Shown here in pieces: positions 35,253-42,637 of a stretch of DNA of 42,637 nucleotides. Positions within the stretch are counted from its first letter, which is position 1. Each line of letters opens with the position of its first letter. The notes below the pieces were generated by a model. It saw nothing but the letters and a program-made list of their open reading frames with translations, ran no database searches and was not told where the DNA came from. A program made the translations under genes and the position numbers. This stretch comes from Streptomyces sp. WAC06614 (GTDB taxonomy: Bacteria; Actinomycetota; Actinomycetes; Streptomycetales; Streptomycetaceae): NCBI RefSeq assembly GCF_003949795.1, contig NZ_RPRY01000028.1:1-42637 (forward strand), given 5' to 3'.

Positions 35253-36461
35253 TCAATGACCGCCTCGCCGGGCGCCACCGGTTCGAGTGGCCCCCTCCTC
35301 CGGCCGAGGGGTCAACCTCCAGCCCTCGCCCTGCCGTTCGACGAACCCCAGAGAGTGAAGTTCGTACAGTCTGCCGATGGCTTCATCGGTCCCGGTGCCC
35401 GCGGCCGACGCCACCTCGCCGACCCCGGCCGGGCGCCCGGCGGGCAGTGCTTCGAGCACCCGCGCCGCGGCCGGGGCGAGCAGGTCCCGGGCCAGCACCG
35501 GCCCCCGGCGCTCGGGGGCCAGCTCGCCGATCCCGCCGACCAGTTCGACCACCTCCGCGGCGTCGCCGACCAGGGTGCCCTCGGCCCTCAGCAGCTCGTG
35601 CACCCCGGCCGACAGGGCGCTGGTCACGGGGCCGGGCACGCCCATGGTGTACCGGCCGAGGTCGCGGGCCCGGCGCACGGTGACCAGCGATCCGCTGCGC
35701 AGCGCGGCCTCCACCACGACCGTGCCGCGGGTGAGGGCGGCGATGACCCGGTTGCGCAGCACGAACCGGCTCCGGGTGGGGTGGCAGCCGGGCGGCAGCT
35801 CGGCGAGCAGCAGTCCCTGTCCCGCGATCCGGCCCAGCAGGGCGGCGTGCCCCCGCGGGTAGGGCACGTCCACCCCGCAGGCCAGCACCGCCACGGTGGC
35901 CCCGCCGGCGGCCAGCGCCCCGCGGTGCGCGGCCCCGTCGACCCCGAAGGCACCGCCGGAGACCACCACCCAGCCCCGCTCGGCGAGCCCGGCGCCGAGC
36001 ACCTGCCCCATGTGGGCGCCGTACGGGGTGCAGGCCCGGGCCCCGACGACCGCGACCGAGCGCAGGGCCCAGGTCCGCAGGTCGGGTCCGCCGCGGAGCC
36101 ACAGGCCGAGCGGCCGGGCGTCGCCGAGGTCGTCGAGCTGGCTCGGCCACTCCGCCGAGCCGGGGCAGACGAACCGCCCGCCCAGGCCCGCGATCAGCTC
36201 CAGGTCCCGGTCAGGCCGGGCGGTGGCGGCCCGTGCCCGGTACCCGGCGAGCCCCTGCGGGGTCACCCCGTCCAGCGCCCGGGCGGCCTCCTCCTCCGGC
36301 CCGGTCAGCAGCCGTATCACCTCGGCGGCGCCGCGCTCGCGCACCCAGCGCCCGGCCCGCTCGTCCCCGGGCTCGGCCACCCGGGTCAGCGCGGCCCGCG
36401 CCCGCACCTCCGCCCCGACCCGGGCCCCGTCCTCGCCCTCGCCCTCGCCCTGGTACGTCAT
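35253..36461 (-). CDS. dprA: DNA-processing protein DprA
   Basis: A 402-residue DprA/Smf protein that loads RecA on incoming single-stranded DNA. The Rossmann core is clear: SVAVVGARACTPYG, VVSGGAFGVDGAAHRGALA, LACGVDVPYPRGH, ELPPGCHPTRSRFVLRNRVIAAL and VVVEAALRSGS. A C-terminal winged-helix-like region (VGEVASAAGTGTDEAIGRLY) follows. An acidic, repeat-like N-terminus (QGEGEGED) opens the protein. The ATG overlaps the comM stop by four bases (ATGA). Streptomyces is not known as naturally competent, so its role may be recombination. Confidence 0.93.
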   Translation of the reverse strand: MTYQGEGEGEDGARVGAEVRARAALTRVAEPGDERAGRWVRERGAAEVIRLLTGPEEEAARALDGVTPQGLAGYRARAATARPDRDLELIAGLGGRFVCPGSAEWPSQLDDLGDARPLGLWLRGGPDLRTWALRSVAVVGARACTPYGAHMGQVLGAGLAERGWVVVSGGAFGVDGAAHRGALAAGGATVAVLACGVDVPYPRGHAALLGRIAGQGLLLAELPPGCHPTRSRFVLRNRVIAALTRGTVVVEAALRSGSLVTVRRARDLGRYTMGVPGPVTSALSAGVHELLRAEGTLVGDAAEVVELVGGIGELAPERRGPVLARDLLAPAAARVLEALPAGRPAGVGEVASAAGTGTDEAIGRLYELHSLGFVERQGEGWRLTPRPEEGATRTGGARRGGH

Positions 36462-38122
36462 CGCGCACCTCCCGGGCCGACCGGCACCCCTCGGGCGATA
36501 CCGGTGCGCAGTTCCAGGGCGACGGCCACGTCCAGGGCGTCGGGCCGGTCCTTGCCGCCGAGGTCGGCCACGGTCCAGGCGACCCGCAGGACCCGGTCCA
36601 GGCCGCGGGCGGTGAGCAGCCCGCACTCCAGGTCCCGTTCGGCCTGGGCGAGGGCGCCGGGGGCAGGCTGCCAACGGGTGCGCAGCTCGTGCCCGGGGAC
36701 CTCGCCGTTGACGCTCCAGGGGGTGCCCGCGAGCCGGGCGGCGGCCCGGGCCCGCGCCGTGGCCACCCGTGCGGCGACGGCGGCGCTGGCCTCGCCCTGC
36801 CCGCCGCGCCCCATCAGGTCGGACCGCGCGACGGGGTCGACCGCGACCCGCAGGTCCACCCGGTCCATGAGCGGTCCGGAGAGCCGCCCCTGGTAGCGCC
36901 GGACCACCGAGGGCGGGCATTCGCACCCGGCCCCGACCAGGCCGTGCCGGCCGCACGGGCAGGGGTTGGCTGCCAGGACCATCAGGAAGCGGGCGGGGAG
37001 CCGGACCACCCCGGCGGCCCGGGCCACCACCACGTGCCCGGACTCCAGCGGCTGCCGCAGCGCGTCGAGCACCCGGCTGCTGAACTCGGGCGCCTCGTCC
37101 AGAAAGAGGATGCCGCGATGAGCCAGCGAGACCGCCCCCGGTCTCGGCAGGCCCTGGCCGCCGCCGATCAGCGACTGGAGGGTGGCCGAGTGGTGCGGGG
37201 CGCAGTAGGGCGGCCCGCCGACCAGCGGCTCCCCGGGAGGCAGGGTCCCGGCGACCGAATGGACGGCGGTGACCTCCAGGGACTCCTGCCGGGTGAGCGG
37301 CGGCAGGATCCCCGCCAGCCGCTCGGCCAGCATGGTCTTGCCGGCGCCGGGCGGCCCGCTGAGGTACAGGTGGTGGCCGCCGGCCGCGGCCACCTCCAGC
37401 GCCCGCCGGGCCAGCCGCTGCCCCGCGACGTCGGCGAGGTCGGGCAGCCCGGGCGGGCCCGGCTCCCCGTCGCCCCGGCCGCCGTCCGGGCGCGTCCCGG
37501 CCGGATACCGGGCCAGCCCCGTGCCCAGGCCCGCGCCGGGCAGCACCAGCCCCGCCACCATGGGGTCGGGCCGGCCCGGCAGGACCGGAGGCTCCTCCTC
37601 GGGCACCTCCCCGTCGGTGAGGACCGCGAGGAGCTGGCGCAGGCTGCGGACGCCCAGGACCGAGACGTCCGGGACGAGGGCGGCCTCGGCGGCGCACTGC
37701 TCGGGGACGACGACCTGCCGGTACCCGGCGTCCGCCGCGGCGAGCACCGCGGGCAGGATCCCCCGCACCGGCCGGACCCGGCCGTCGAGCCCGAGCTCGC
37801 CGATCAGGACCAGGTCGGCGATCACGGCGGGGTCGATCCGCTCGGCCGCGCTGAGGATCGCCGTGGCCACGGCGAGGTCGAATCCCGAACCGGACTTGGG
37901 CACGGAGGCCGGGCTCAGGCCCACCGTGAGCTTCTTCTGCGGCCAGGGCGCACCGGAGTTGACCACCGCCGCCCGGACCCGGTCGCGGCTCTCGACCAGG
38001 GTCTTGTCCGGCAGGCCGACCAGGGTGAAGGCGGCCAGGCCGGCCTCCAGGTCGGCCTGGACCTCGACGACCACGCCCTCGACGCCGACCAGCGCCACCG
38101 AGCACGTCCGTGCGAATCCCAT
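36458..38122 (-). CDS. comM: Mg-chelatase-type ATPase, YifB/ComM family
   Basis: A 554-residue AAA+ protein. An N-terminal Lon-protease-like S5 fold (VVEVQADLEAGLAAFTLVGL, VGLSPASVPKSGSGFDLAVA) precedes Walker A GPPGAGKTML at about residues 255-264, Walker B LFLDEAPEF and a C4-like stretch (ANPCPCGRHGLVGAGCECPP). ComM is a helicase that promotes branch migration in natural transformation. It is coupled to yraN upstream (TGATG) and to dprA downstream (ATGA), a conserved three-gene unit. Confidence 0.93.
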   Translation of the reverse strand: MGFARTCSVALVGVEGVVVEVQADLEAGLAAFTLVGLPDKTLVESRDRVRAAVVNSGAPWPQKKLTVGLSPASVPKSGSGFDLAVATAILSAAERIDPAVIADLVLIGELGLDGRVRPVRGILPAVLAAADAGYRQVVVPEQCAAEAALVPDVSVLGVRSLRQLLAVLTDGEVPEEEPPVLPGRPDPMVAGLVLPGAGLGTGLARYPAGTRPDGGRGDGEPGPPGLPDLADVAGQRLARRALEVAAAGGHHLYLSGPPGAGKTMLAERLAGILPPLTRQESLEVTAVHSVAGTLPPGEPLVGGPPYCAPHHSATLQSLIGGGQGLPRPGAVSLAHRGILFLDEAPEFSSRVLDALRQPLESGHVVVARAAGVVRLPARFLMVLAANPCPCGRHGLVGAGCECPPSVVRRYQGRLSGPLMDRVDLRVAVDPVARSDLMGRGGQGEASAAVAARVATARARAAARLAGTPWSVNGEVPGHELRTRWQPAPGALAQAERDLECGLLTARGLDRVLRVAWTVADLGGKDRPDALDVAVALELRTGIARGVPVGPGGAR

Positions 38123-38484
38123 CAGGCCACCCCCCTGATGTGCTCCACCACGGCCGCGCCGCGGCGTGGCAGCACCACGGTGACCAGGTCGATCCGCACC
38201 CCGCCCGGCGGACTTCCGCCGTGGTCGGCCAGCCAGCCCTCGGCGAGCCGGCGCAACCGCTCGACCTTCGTCGGCGGCACGCCCGCCGCCGGATGCTCGA
38301 AGCCCTCCGACCGGCGGGTCTTGACCTCGCAGATCACCAGGGCGTCGCCGTCACGGGCGACGATGTCGACCTCACCGCCCCGGCCGCGCCGCCAGTTCCG
38401 TGCGACGACGGTCATCCCGGCGCGGGTCAGCCGCCGCGCGGCCAGCTCCTCGCCGTACCTGCCCAGTGCCCCTCGTGCGTCCAT
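38122..38484 (-). CDS. yraN: YraN/UPF0102 family protein, endonuclease-like
   Basis: A 120-residue protein with an archaeal-Holliday-junction-resolvase-like fold. [19 protein letters not shown] and LVICEVKTR carry the acidic and Lys residues (E, D, ExK) expected of a nuclease centre. [15 protein letters not shown] is the N-terminal family signature. The ATG at 38484 has GGAGG nine bases upstream. It is the first gene of the yraN-comM-dprA unit. Its biochemical role is not established. Confidence 0.9.
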   Translation of the reverse strand: MDARGALGRYGEELAARRLTRAGMTVVARNWRRGRGGEVDIVARDGDALVICEVKTRRSEGFEHPAAGVPPTKVERLRRLAEGWLADHGGSPPGGVRIDLVTVVLPRRGAAVVEHIRGVA

Positions 38485-38537
38485 CCGGCACCACCTCCGG
38501 TACCGAAGGTGCCGCACCGGACAGCCACGAGTGGATC

Positions 38538-38566
38538 TTGGTGGACAACCCGGCCGTTGTGGACAA
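38538..38566. promoter_or_regulatory. Pair of DnaA-box-like sequences
   Basis: TTGTGGACAA at 38557-38566 reads TTGTCCACAA on the minus strand, matching the Streptomyces DnaA-box consensus TTGTCCACA. TTGGTGGACAA at 38538-38548 reads TTGTCCACCAA, a near match in the same orientation 19 bases away. They lie between yraN and the DUF2469 gene. Confidence 0.4.
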
Positions 38567-38616
38567 CGCCGTCACCCACAGGGGTGAAAGCACGAGGGGA
38601 GGGCAGGGCCGACGGC

Positions 38617-38925
38617 CTAGCTGCCGGGGAGCTCCAGGTCGCTCTTGTTGAGCTCCTCGATGTTCACGTCCTTGAAGGTCAGCACCCGGACCTGCTTGAC
38701 GAACCGGGCCGGCCGGTACATGTCCCAGACCCACGCGTCGGCCATCGTGACCTCGAAGAACACCTCCCCCTGGACCGAGTGCACCTGCATCTCGTAGTCG
38801 TTGGTGAGGTAGAAACGGCGTTCGGTCTCGATCACGTACTTGAACAGCCCGACGACGTCGCGGTACTCGCGATAGAGCTTCAGCTCCATCTCGGTCTCGT
38901 ACTTCTCGAGGTCCTCGGCGCTCAT
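38617..38925 (-). CDS. DUF2469-domain protein
   Basis: A 102-residue conserved actinobacterial protein. MSAEDLEKYETEMELKLYRE, then YVIETERRFYLTNDYEM and FFEVTMADAWVWDMYRPARF are recognisable signatures. It is acidic and cytosolic with no membrane segment. Function is unknown. The ATG at 38925 has GGGGA seven bases upstream. It lies 55 bases after the Nudix gene and before yraN on the same strand. Confidence 0.9.
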   Translation of the reverse strand: MSAEDLEKYETEMELKLYREYRDVVGLFKYVIETERRFYLTNDYEMQVHSVQGEVFFEVTMADAWVWDMYRPARFVKQVRVLTFKDVNIEELNKSDLELPGS

Positions 38926-38980
38926 GGCATGTTCCCCTTCAGCCGTGCGTCCCCCTATTGTGCGCCAGGCTCGTGCGCCC

Positions 38981-39616
38981 CTAAACGATTTCGGGGGCCA
39001 GGACCACCGGCGCACCCGGGGGGCCTTCGTCGAGCAGCTTGCGGAACAGCTCGGCGAGTCTGGTCGGGTACACCGTCTCATGGGCCGCCGACAGTTCCTC
39101 GGAGGTCCACCACCTGGTCCCGGTGACGCTGCGCCGCTCCAGCTCGGTCAGGCCGCCCAGGACGGTTTCGGTCTGCCGGGTGCGGGCCAGGAAGTACCAC
39201 TCGTCCTGCTCCCAGCGGCGCCCGTCGAAGGGGAAGGCGCAGTACCGGTGCCAGAGCACCGGGCCCAGCTCCACGTCCGTGATCCCGGTCTCCTCGGCCA
39301 GCTCTCGGAGGGCGGCCTGCTCCCGGCTCTCGCCGGGCTCCAGCCCGCCGCCCGGGGTGAACCACCAGTCGCGGCCGGGGTCGGCCGGCTCGAAGCCGTG
39401 CAGCAGCAGGATCCGGTCCGCCGGGTCGAGCAGGATCACCCGCGCCACCTGCCGCGGCCCACCGGACCCGGCCCCGCCGTCGGCGCCCTGGTCGGCGCCG
39501 CCGTCAGCACCCTGGTCGGCCCCGCCGTCACCACCCTGGTCGGCCCCGCCCTCGGCGCCGGCCGCGCCGGCGTCCCCGGCGGTGCCCCGGTCCGGCACCT
39601 CGTGCTCAGCGTCCAC
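38981..39616 (-). CDS. Nudix hydrolase
   Basis: A 211-residue Nudix protein. The Nudix box is intact (GGGLEPGE followed by SREQAALRELAEETGI). WWFTPGG, HRYCAFPFDG and EQDEWYFLART support a nucleotide or nucleotide-sugar diphosphatase. The first 50 or so residues are a Gly/Ala/Asp repeat linker (GGADQGAD units) with no fold. The GTG start overlaps the sipZ stop by 11 bases, so it is probably the second gene of the sipZ operon. Confidence 0.88.
   Translation of the reverse strand: MDAEHEVPDRGTAGDAGAAGAEGGADQGGDGGADQGADGGADQGADGGAGSGGPRQVARVILLDPADRILLLHGFEPADPGRDWWFTPGGGLEPGESREQAALRELAEETGITDVELGPVLWHRYCAFPFDGRRWEQDEWYFLARTRQTETVLGGLTELERRSVTGTRWWTSEELSAAHETVYPTRLAELFRKLLDEGPPGAPVVLAPEIV
39473..39544 (-). 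repeat. Three 24-bp repeats in the Nudix gene
   Basis: Units at 39473-39496, 39497-39520 and 39521-39544 differ by a few bases and each encode GGADQGAD-like octapeptides in the N-terminal linker. The copy number may vary between strains. Confidence 0.8.
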
Positions 39617-40379
39617 CGACCGCCTCCGCGGTCCGCCTCCGGCGGCGCCCCGCCAGCCGCGCCAGCGGCCCGTACGCGCACCCGGCCGCCACCAGCACCG
39701 CGCCCAGCCCCACCGCGGCGAGCTGGAGCTTCAGCGGCCCCGGCTGCGAACCCGGCTCGCCCAGCACGGCGTAGGTCGCCCCGGGCCGGTCCAGCATGTG
39801 CACCGACGGCCACACCCGGGCGTCCACCCGGCCGGTCACCGCACCGCGCGGCACGGTGCCCTGGCCGGCCTCCTGGAGGTGGGCGCGGGAGTCCAGGGAG
39901 GCGGCCCGGCGGTCGCCGAGCAGGAAGAGGTTGTCCTCGGGCACGGTCACCTCGAACGGCGTGTCCGAGGCGGCCCCGGACGGCCCGGTCTCCAGGTACG
40001 GCTCGTCCAGCTCCTTGCCGTTCACGGTCAGCCGCCCGCCCTGCCCGCAGCAGCGGACGGTGTCGCCGCCGACGGCGACGACCCGCTTGACCATGGGGGC
40101 GTTGCTCCACACGGCATCAGTGAAGATCACCACGTCGCCGCGGCGCACCTGCGCGCCGTCGACGCGCTGGGCGAGCACCCGGTCGCCGGGCCGTACCGTC
40201 GGGACCATCGAGTCGGTCGGCACCGTGAACGGCTGGTAGACCAGCGCCCCCCAGACGAAACCGCCGAGGAACAGGGCAAAACCGATGGCCACGGCGATCC
40301 CGGAGAGCACGTTCCCGAGACCACCGCGGCCATCCGCACCACGTATGGGGCCCTGTGTGGACCGCTGTGTTCCGCCCAT
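39606..40379 (-). CDS. sipZ: Type I signal peptidase SipZ-like
   Basis: A 257-residue membrane serine protease that removes Sec/Tat signal peptides. The catalytic Ser lies in VPTDSMVPTV, the Lys in MVKRVVAVGGD. An N-terminal anchor (GIAVAIGFALFLGGFVWG) and a C-terminal span (LAAVGLGAVLVAAGCAYG) are present. The box E region reads LLGDRRAASLDSR, drifted from the usual GDHRxNSxDSR. The ATG start is at 40379. The assignment to Z follows gene order and the Nudix partner downstream. Confidence 0.9.
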   Translation of the reverse strand: MGGTQRSTQGPIRGADGRGGLGNVLSGIAVAIGFALFLGGFVWGALVYQPFTVPTDSMVPTVRPGDRVLAQRVDGAQVRRGDVVIFTDAVWSNAPMVKRVVAVGGDTVRCCGQGGRLTVNGKELDEPYLETGPSGAASDTPFEVTVPEDNLFLLGDRRAASLDSRAHLQEAGQGTVPRGAVTGRVDARVWPSVHMLDRPGATYAVLGEPGSQPGPLKLQLAAVGLGAVLVAAGCAYGPLARLAGRRRRRTAEAVGGR

Positions 40380-40420
40380 GCCTGGTCCCCCGCGTCAGGA
40401 GTACGTCGATGGGCGGCACC

Positions 40421-41320
40421 CTACCCGGCGGTACGTCCCCCAGCCAGCTTCCGCCGGCGCAGCAGGACCAGCGGCACCGCACCGGCCACGCCCAGGGCGG
40501 CCGGGGCCACGCCGACCGCGGCCGCGGCCGGGGCGGGCTGCTTGTCGAGGCCGGGCTGGTCGAAGGTGTCCGGGACCGGCAGGGTGGCCCAGCGGGTCAC
40601 CGGCCAGGCGATGACGACGGCGCGGCCGACGACCTTGTTCACCGGCACGAAGCCGCCGGTGGAGTCCTGCATGTGGTAGCGGGAGTCCTGCGAGTTCTGC
40701 CGGTGGTCGCCCATCACCCAGATCTTGCCCTTGGGCACGGTGAGCGGGCCGAACGGGGCGTCGTCGCAAGCGGTGTTGCCGGGGAAGATGTACGGCTCGT
40801 CCAGCTCCTTGCCGTTGACCTTGACCGGGCCGCCCTTCTTGCACTCGACGGTGTCGCCGCCGACCGCGATGACCCGCTTGATCAGGTCCTTCTCGTCCGC
40901 CGACGGCATCAGGCCGATCTTGCTGAGGACCTGCTGCACCAGGTTCGGCTGCGGAGTGGGCTCGCCCGCGAGCCAGTTGGCCGGGTCGTGGAAGACCACG
41001 ACCTCGCCGCGCTCGGGCTCGGAGCCGAACCACGGGGTGAGCTTGTCGACCAGGACCCGGTCACCGCGCTGGAGCGTGTCCTGCATGGAGTCGGACGGGA
41101 TCGAGAACGCCTGGACCAGGAAGGTCTTGATCAGCAGGGCGAGCAGCAGCGCGATACCGATGAGGAGCGGCAGCTCCTTCCAGAACGAGCGCTGCGGACG
41201 CTCTTCGGCGTCCTCCGCGTCCTCGCCCCCCTGGCCCTCGGTCTCGGGCTCGACGGCATCCTCCGGCCGCTTCTCGGGTTCGTCGCGTCCGGATCGCGCG
41301 CCTACTGCCACATCCCCCAC
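40421..41320 (-). CDS. sipY: Type I signal peptidase SipY-like
   Basis: About 299 residues. A long acidic N-terminus (EDAVEPETEGQGGEDAEDAE) precedes an anchor (LPLLIGIALLLALLIKTFLV). The catalytic Ser lies in SIPSDSMQDTL and Lys in DLIKRVIAVGGD; VMGDHRQNSQDSRYH is a canonical box. A C-terminal span (ALGVAGAVPLVLL) ends in RRRK. In S. lividans SipY is the main general-purpose peptidase, as I recall. GTG at 41320 was chosen because GAGGAG is five bases upstream; GTG at 41326 is too close to it. It follows sipX after 108 bases. Confidence 0.9.
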   Translation of the reverse strand: MGDVAVGARSGRDEPEKRPEDAVEPETEGQGGEDAEDAEERPQRSFWKELPLLIGIALLLALLIKTFLVQAFSIPSDSMQDTLQRGDRVLVDKLTPWFGSEPERGEVVVFHDPANWLAGEPTPQPNLVQQVLSKIGLMPSADEKDLIKRVIAVGGDTVECKKGGPVKVNGKELDEPYIFPGNTACDDAPFGPLTVPKGKIWVMGDHRQNSQDSRYHMQDSTGGFVPVNKVVGRAVVIAWPVTRWATLPVPDTFDQPGLDKQPAPAAAAVGVAPAALGVAGAVPLVLLRRRKLAGGRTAG

Positions 41321-41428
41321 ATCCACTCCTCAACCTCGCAATGCGTCGTCGCCCGCGCCCGAACGGCACGGGTCCTCCCCTCCCTTAACGACCGGGAGTT
41401 CCCAAGGGCGCGGGAGACCGAGGACACA

Positions 41429-42244
41429 CTATGCGACGGGTGGGCCCCTCCGGCGCCGTCGCCGCGCGCGATCCGGAACCGAGCCGAAGGTCGCCGGACG
41501 CTCCAGCCGCTTCCAGTGGTCGTACGGCCAGGCGATCACCACGGCCCGTCCGACCACGCCGCTCTCGGCGATGGTGCCCTGGAACGCCTCGTCCAAGTGG
41601 TAGCGGGAATCGGCGGAGTTGGAACGGTGGTCGCCCATCACGAACAGCCGGCCCTGCGGCACCCGCACCTCGAAGCGGATCTCGCTGGGCGGGTCGCCCG
41701 GGTTCACGTACGGCTCATTCAGGGGCGTGCCGTTGACGGTGACCCGGCCCTCGGCGTCGCAGCAGGCGACGGTGTCGCCGCCGACCCCGATGGCGCGCTT
41801 GATCAGGTCCTGCTCGTCCGCGGAGGGCAGCAGGCCGATGAACGTCAGCACCTGCTTGACCTGTTTGACGCCCACCGGGTCGGGCTCCGGCCGGGCCGCC
41901 TCGCCCGTGAGCCAGCCGCCGGGGTCCTTGAAGACCACGACGTCGCCCCGTTCGACCGTGGCGCCGAACCACGGGGTGAGCTTGTCGACCAGCACCCGGT
42001 CGCCGATCCGGATGGTCTGCTCCATCGAGCCGGAAGGGATGAAGAAGGCCTGCACCAGGAAGGTCTTGAGCACCAGCGCGATGCACAGGGCCACGGCCAC
42101 CAGCAGCGGGAGCTCGCCGGCCCGGCGGGTGCGCCGGCGCCGGCGCAGCCGGCGCAACTGGATGCGCCGGTGCGCCCGGCCGCCCTCCAGGGTCTCGAAG
42201 CTGGGTTCGGGCCGGTCGCGCCGGTCCCGCCCCCGGCTACCCAT
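41429..42244 (-). CDS. sipX: Type I signal peptidase SipX-like
   Basis: A 271-residue peptidase with an Arg-rich N-terminus (IQLRRLRRRRRTRR) and an anchor (LPLLVAVALCIALVLKTFLV). Catalytic Ser is in FIPSGSMEQTI and Lys in DLIKRAIGVGGD; VMGDHRSNSADSRYH is canonical. There is no C-terminal span: the chain ends in a basic tail (RRRRRRG). The ATG at 42244 overlaps the preceding sip stop by eight bases, so the two are coupled. Confidence 0.9.
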   Translation of the reverse strand: MGSRGRDRRDRPEPSFETLEGGRAHRRIQLRRLRRRRRTRRAGELPLLVAVALCIALVLKTFLVQAFFIPSGSMEQTIRIGDRVLVDKLTPWFGATVERGDVVVFKDPGGWLTGEAARPEPDPVGVKQVKQVLTFIGLLPSADEQDLIKRAIGVGGDTVACCDAEGRVTVNGTPLNEPYVNPGDPPSEIRFEVRVPQGRLFVMGDHRSNSADSRYHLDEAFQGTIAESGVVGRAVVIAWPYDHWKRLERPATFGSVPDRARRRRRRGPPVA

Positions 42245-42637
42245 GCCCACCGCCGCGCCGGTCGGCCGCGCCCCACCGGGACGCCGGCCAGCCGATCCAG
42301 TCGGCCCGGCCGATGACCTTGTCCACCGGCACCATCCCCCCGCCCGGCTCCCCGAGGTGGTCCCGCGAGTCACGGGACTGGGAGCGGTGGTCGCCCATCA
42401 CCCACAGGGTGCCCAGCGGGACGACGATCCGGAAGGGGACCGCCGAGGGGGCATCGCCGGGATACAGGTACGGCTCGTCCACCGGGGTCCCGTTGACCGT
42501 GACCCGGCCGGCGGCGTCGCAGCAGACCACGTGGTCGCCGCCGACGCCCACGACGCGCTTGACGAAGTCGGTGTCGGAGGGCTCCGCCACGCCGAGGGCC
42601 GAGGCGGCGCCGCGCAGCAGCGAGGCGACCGGGCCGG
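42237..42637 (-). CDS. sipW: Type I signal peptidase SipW-like, partial
   Basis: Only the last 133 codons are in the window; the anchor and catalytic Ser lie beyond the right edge. The catalytic Lys is in DFVKRVVGVGGD. The canonical box reads VMGDHRSQSRDSRDH. No C-terminal membrane span is present: it ends RRGGGHG. It is the first visible gene of the four-peptidase cluster and overlaps sipX by eight bases. Confidence 0.88.
   Translation of the reverse strand, partial: GPVASLLRGAASALGVAEPSDTDFVKRVVGVGGDHVVCCDAAGRVTVNGTPVDEPYLYPGDAPSAVPFRIVVPLGTLWVMGDHRSQSRDSRDHLGEPGGGMVPVDKVIGRADWIGWPASRWGAADRRGGGHG

Noticed and set aside
36233..38587. 784-residue open frame opposite dprA/comM
   Set aside because: Antisense shadow of two well-supported genes; composition is typical of GC-driven open frames.

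Overview
The window is high-GC chromosomal DNA from an actinomycete, almost certainly Streptomyces. The evidence is the sporulation sigma factor gene whiG, a run of four type I signal peptidase genes (sipW/X/Y/Z), frequent GTG and TTG starts, Tat-type lipoprotein signals and the order rpsB-tsf-pyrH-frr-cdsA-rlmN. From memory the gene order follows S. coelicolor SCO5676 down to about SCO5596; this was not checked by alignment.

Positions 1-19000 are a polyamine/GABA utilisation island. gabT (GABA transaminase) stands alone on the plus strand. A six-gene minus-strand operon encodes an aldehyde dehydrogenase, a PotDABC spermidine/putrescine ABC importer and a PuuB-like FAD oxidoreductase. A second minus-strand unit holds another aldehyde dehydrogenase and an orphan PotD-like binding lipoprotein. 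An Lrp/AsnC regulator and a class III aminotransferase diverge from it. Together these import putrescine or spermidine and convert it through aminoaldehydes to GABA and then succinate semialdehyde. Both aldehyde dehydrogenase promoter regions carry the same dyad, TCCGT-N20-ACGGA, a strong candidate operator for the AsnC protein encoded here. Inserted in the island are a probable aminodeoxyfutalosine deaminase (menaquinone pathway), a glycerophosphodiester phosphodiesterase, a DUF4190 membrane protein, a truncated NADAR gene and a decayed two-component system.

Positions 19000-27250 hold an unusual two-gene ABC exporter-like pair, a LOG-like protein, an EamA/DMT transporter, and a thiBPQ-type thiamine ABC importer. 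The importer is preceded by a TPP riboswitch, and a hairpin buries the thiB ribosome binding site.

Positions 27200-33000 are core genes on the minus strand: rpsB, tsf, pyrH, frr, cdsA, rlmN, with several hairpins between the cistrons. Positions 33000-42637 carry an M23 peptidase-like gene that has lost its stop codon, a TetR regulator, whiG, dprA-comM-yraN (DNA processing), a DUF2469 gene, a Nudix hydrolase and the signal peptidase cluster. The last peptidase gene runs off the right edge. I see no rRNA, tRNA, CRISPR array, insertion sequence or prophage.
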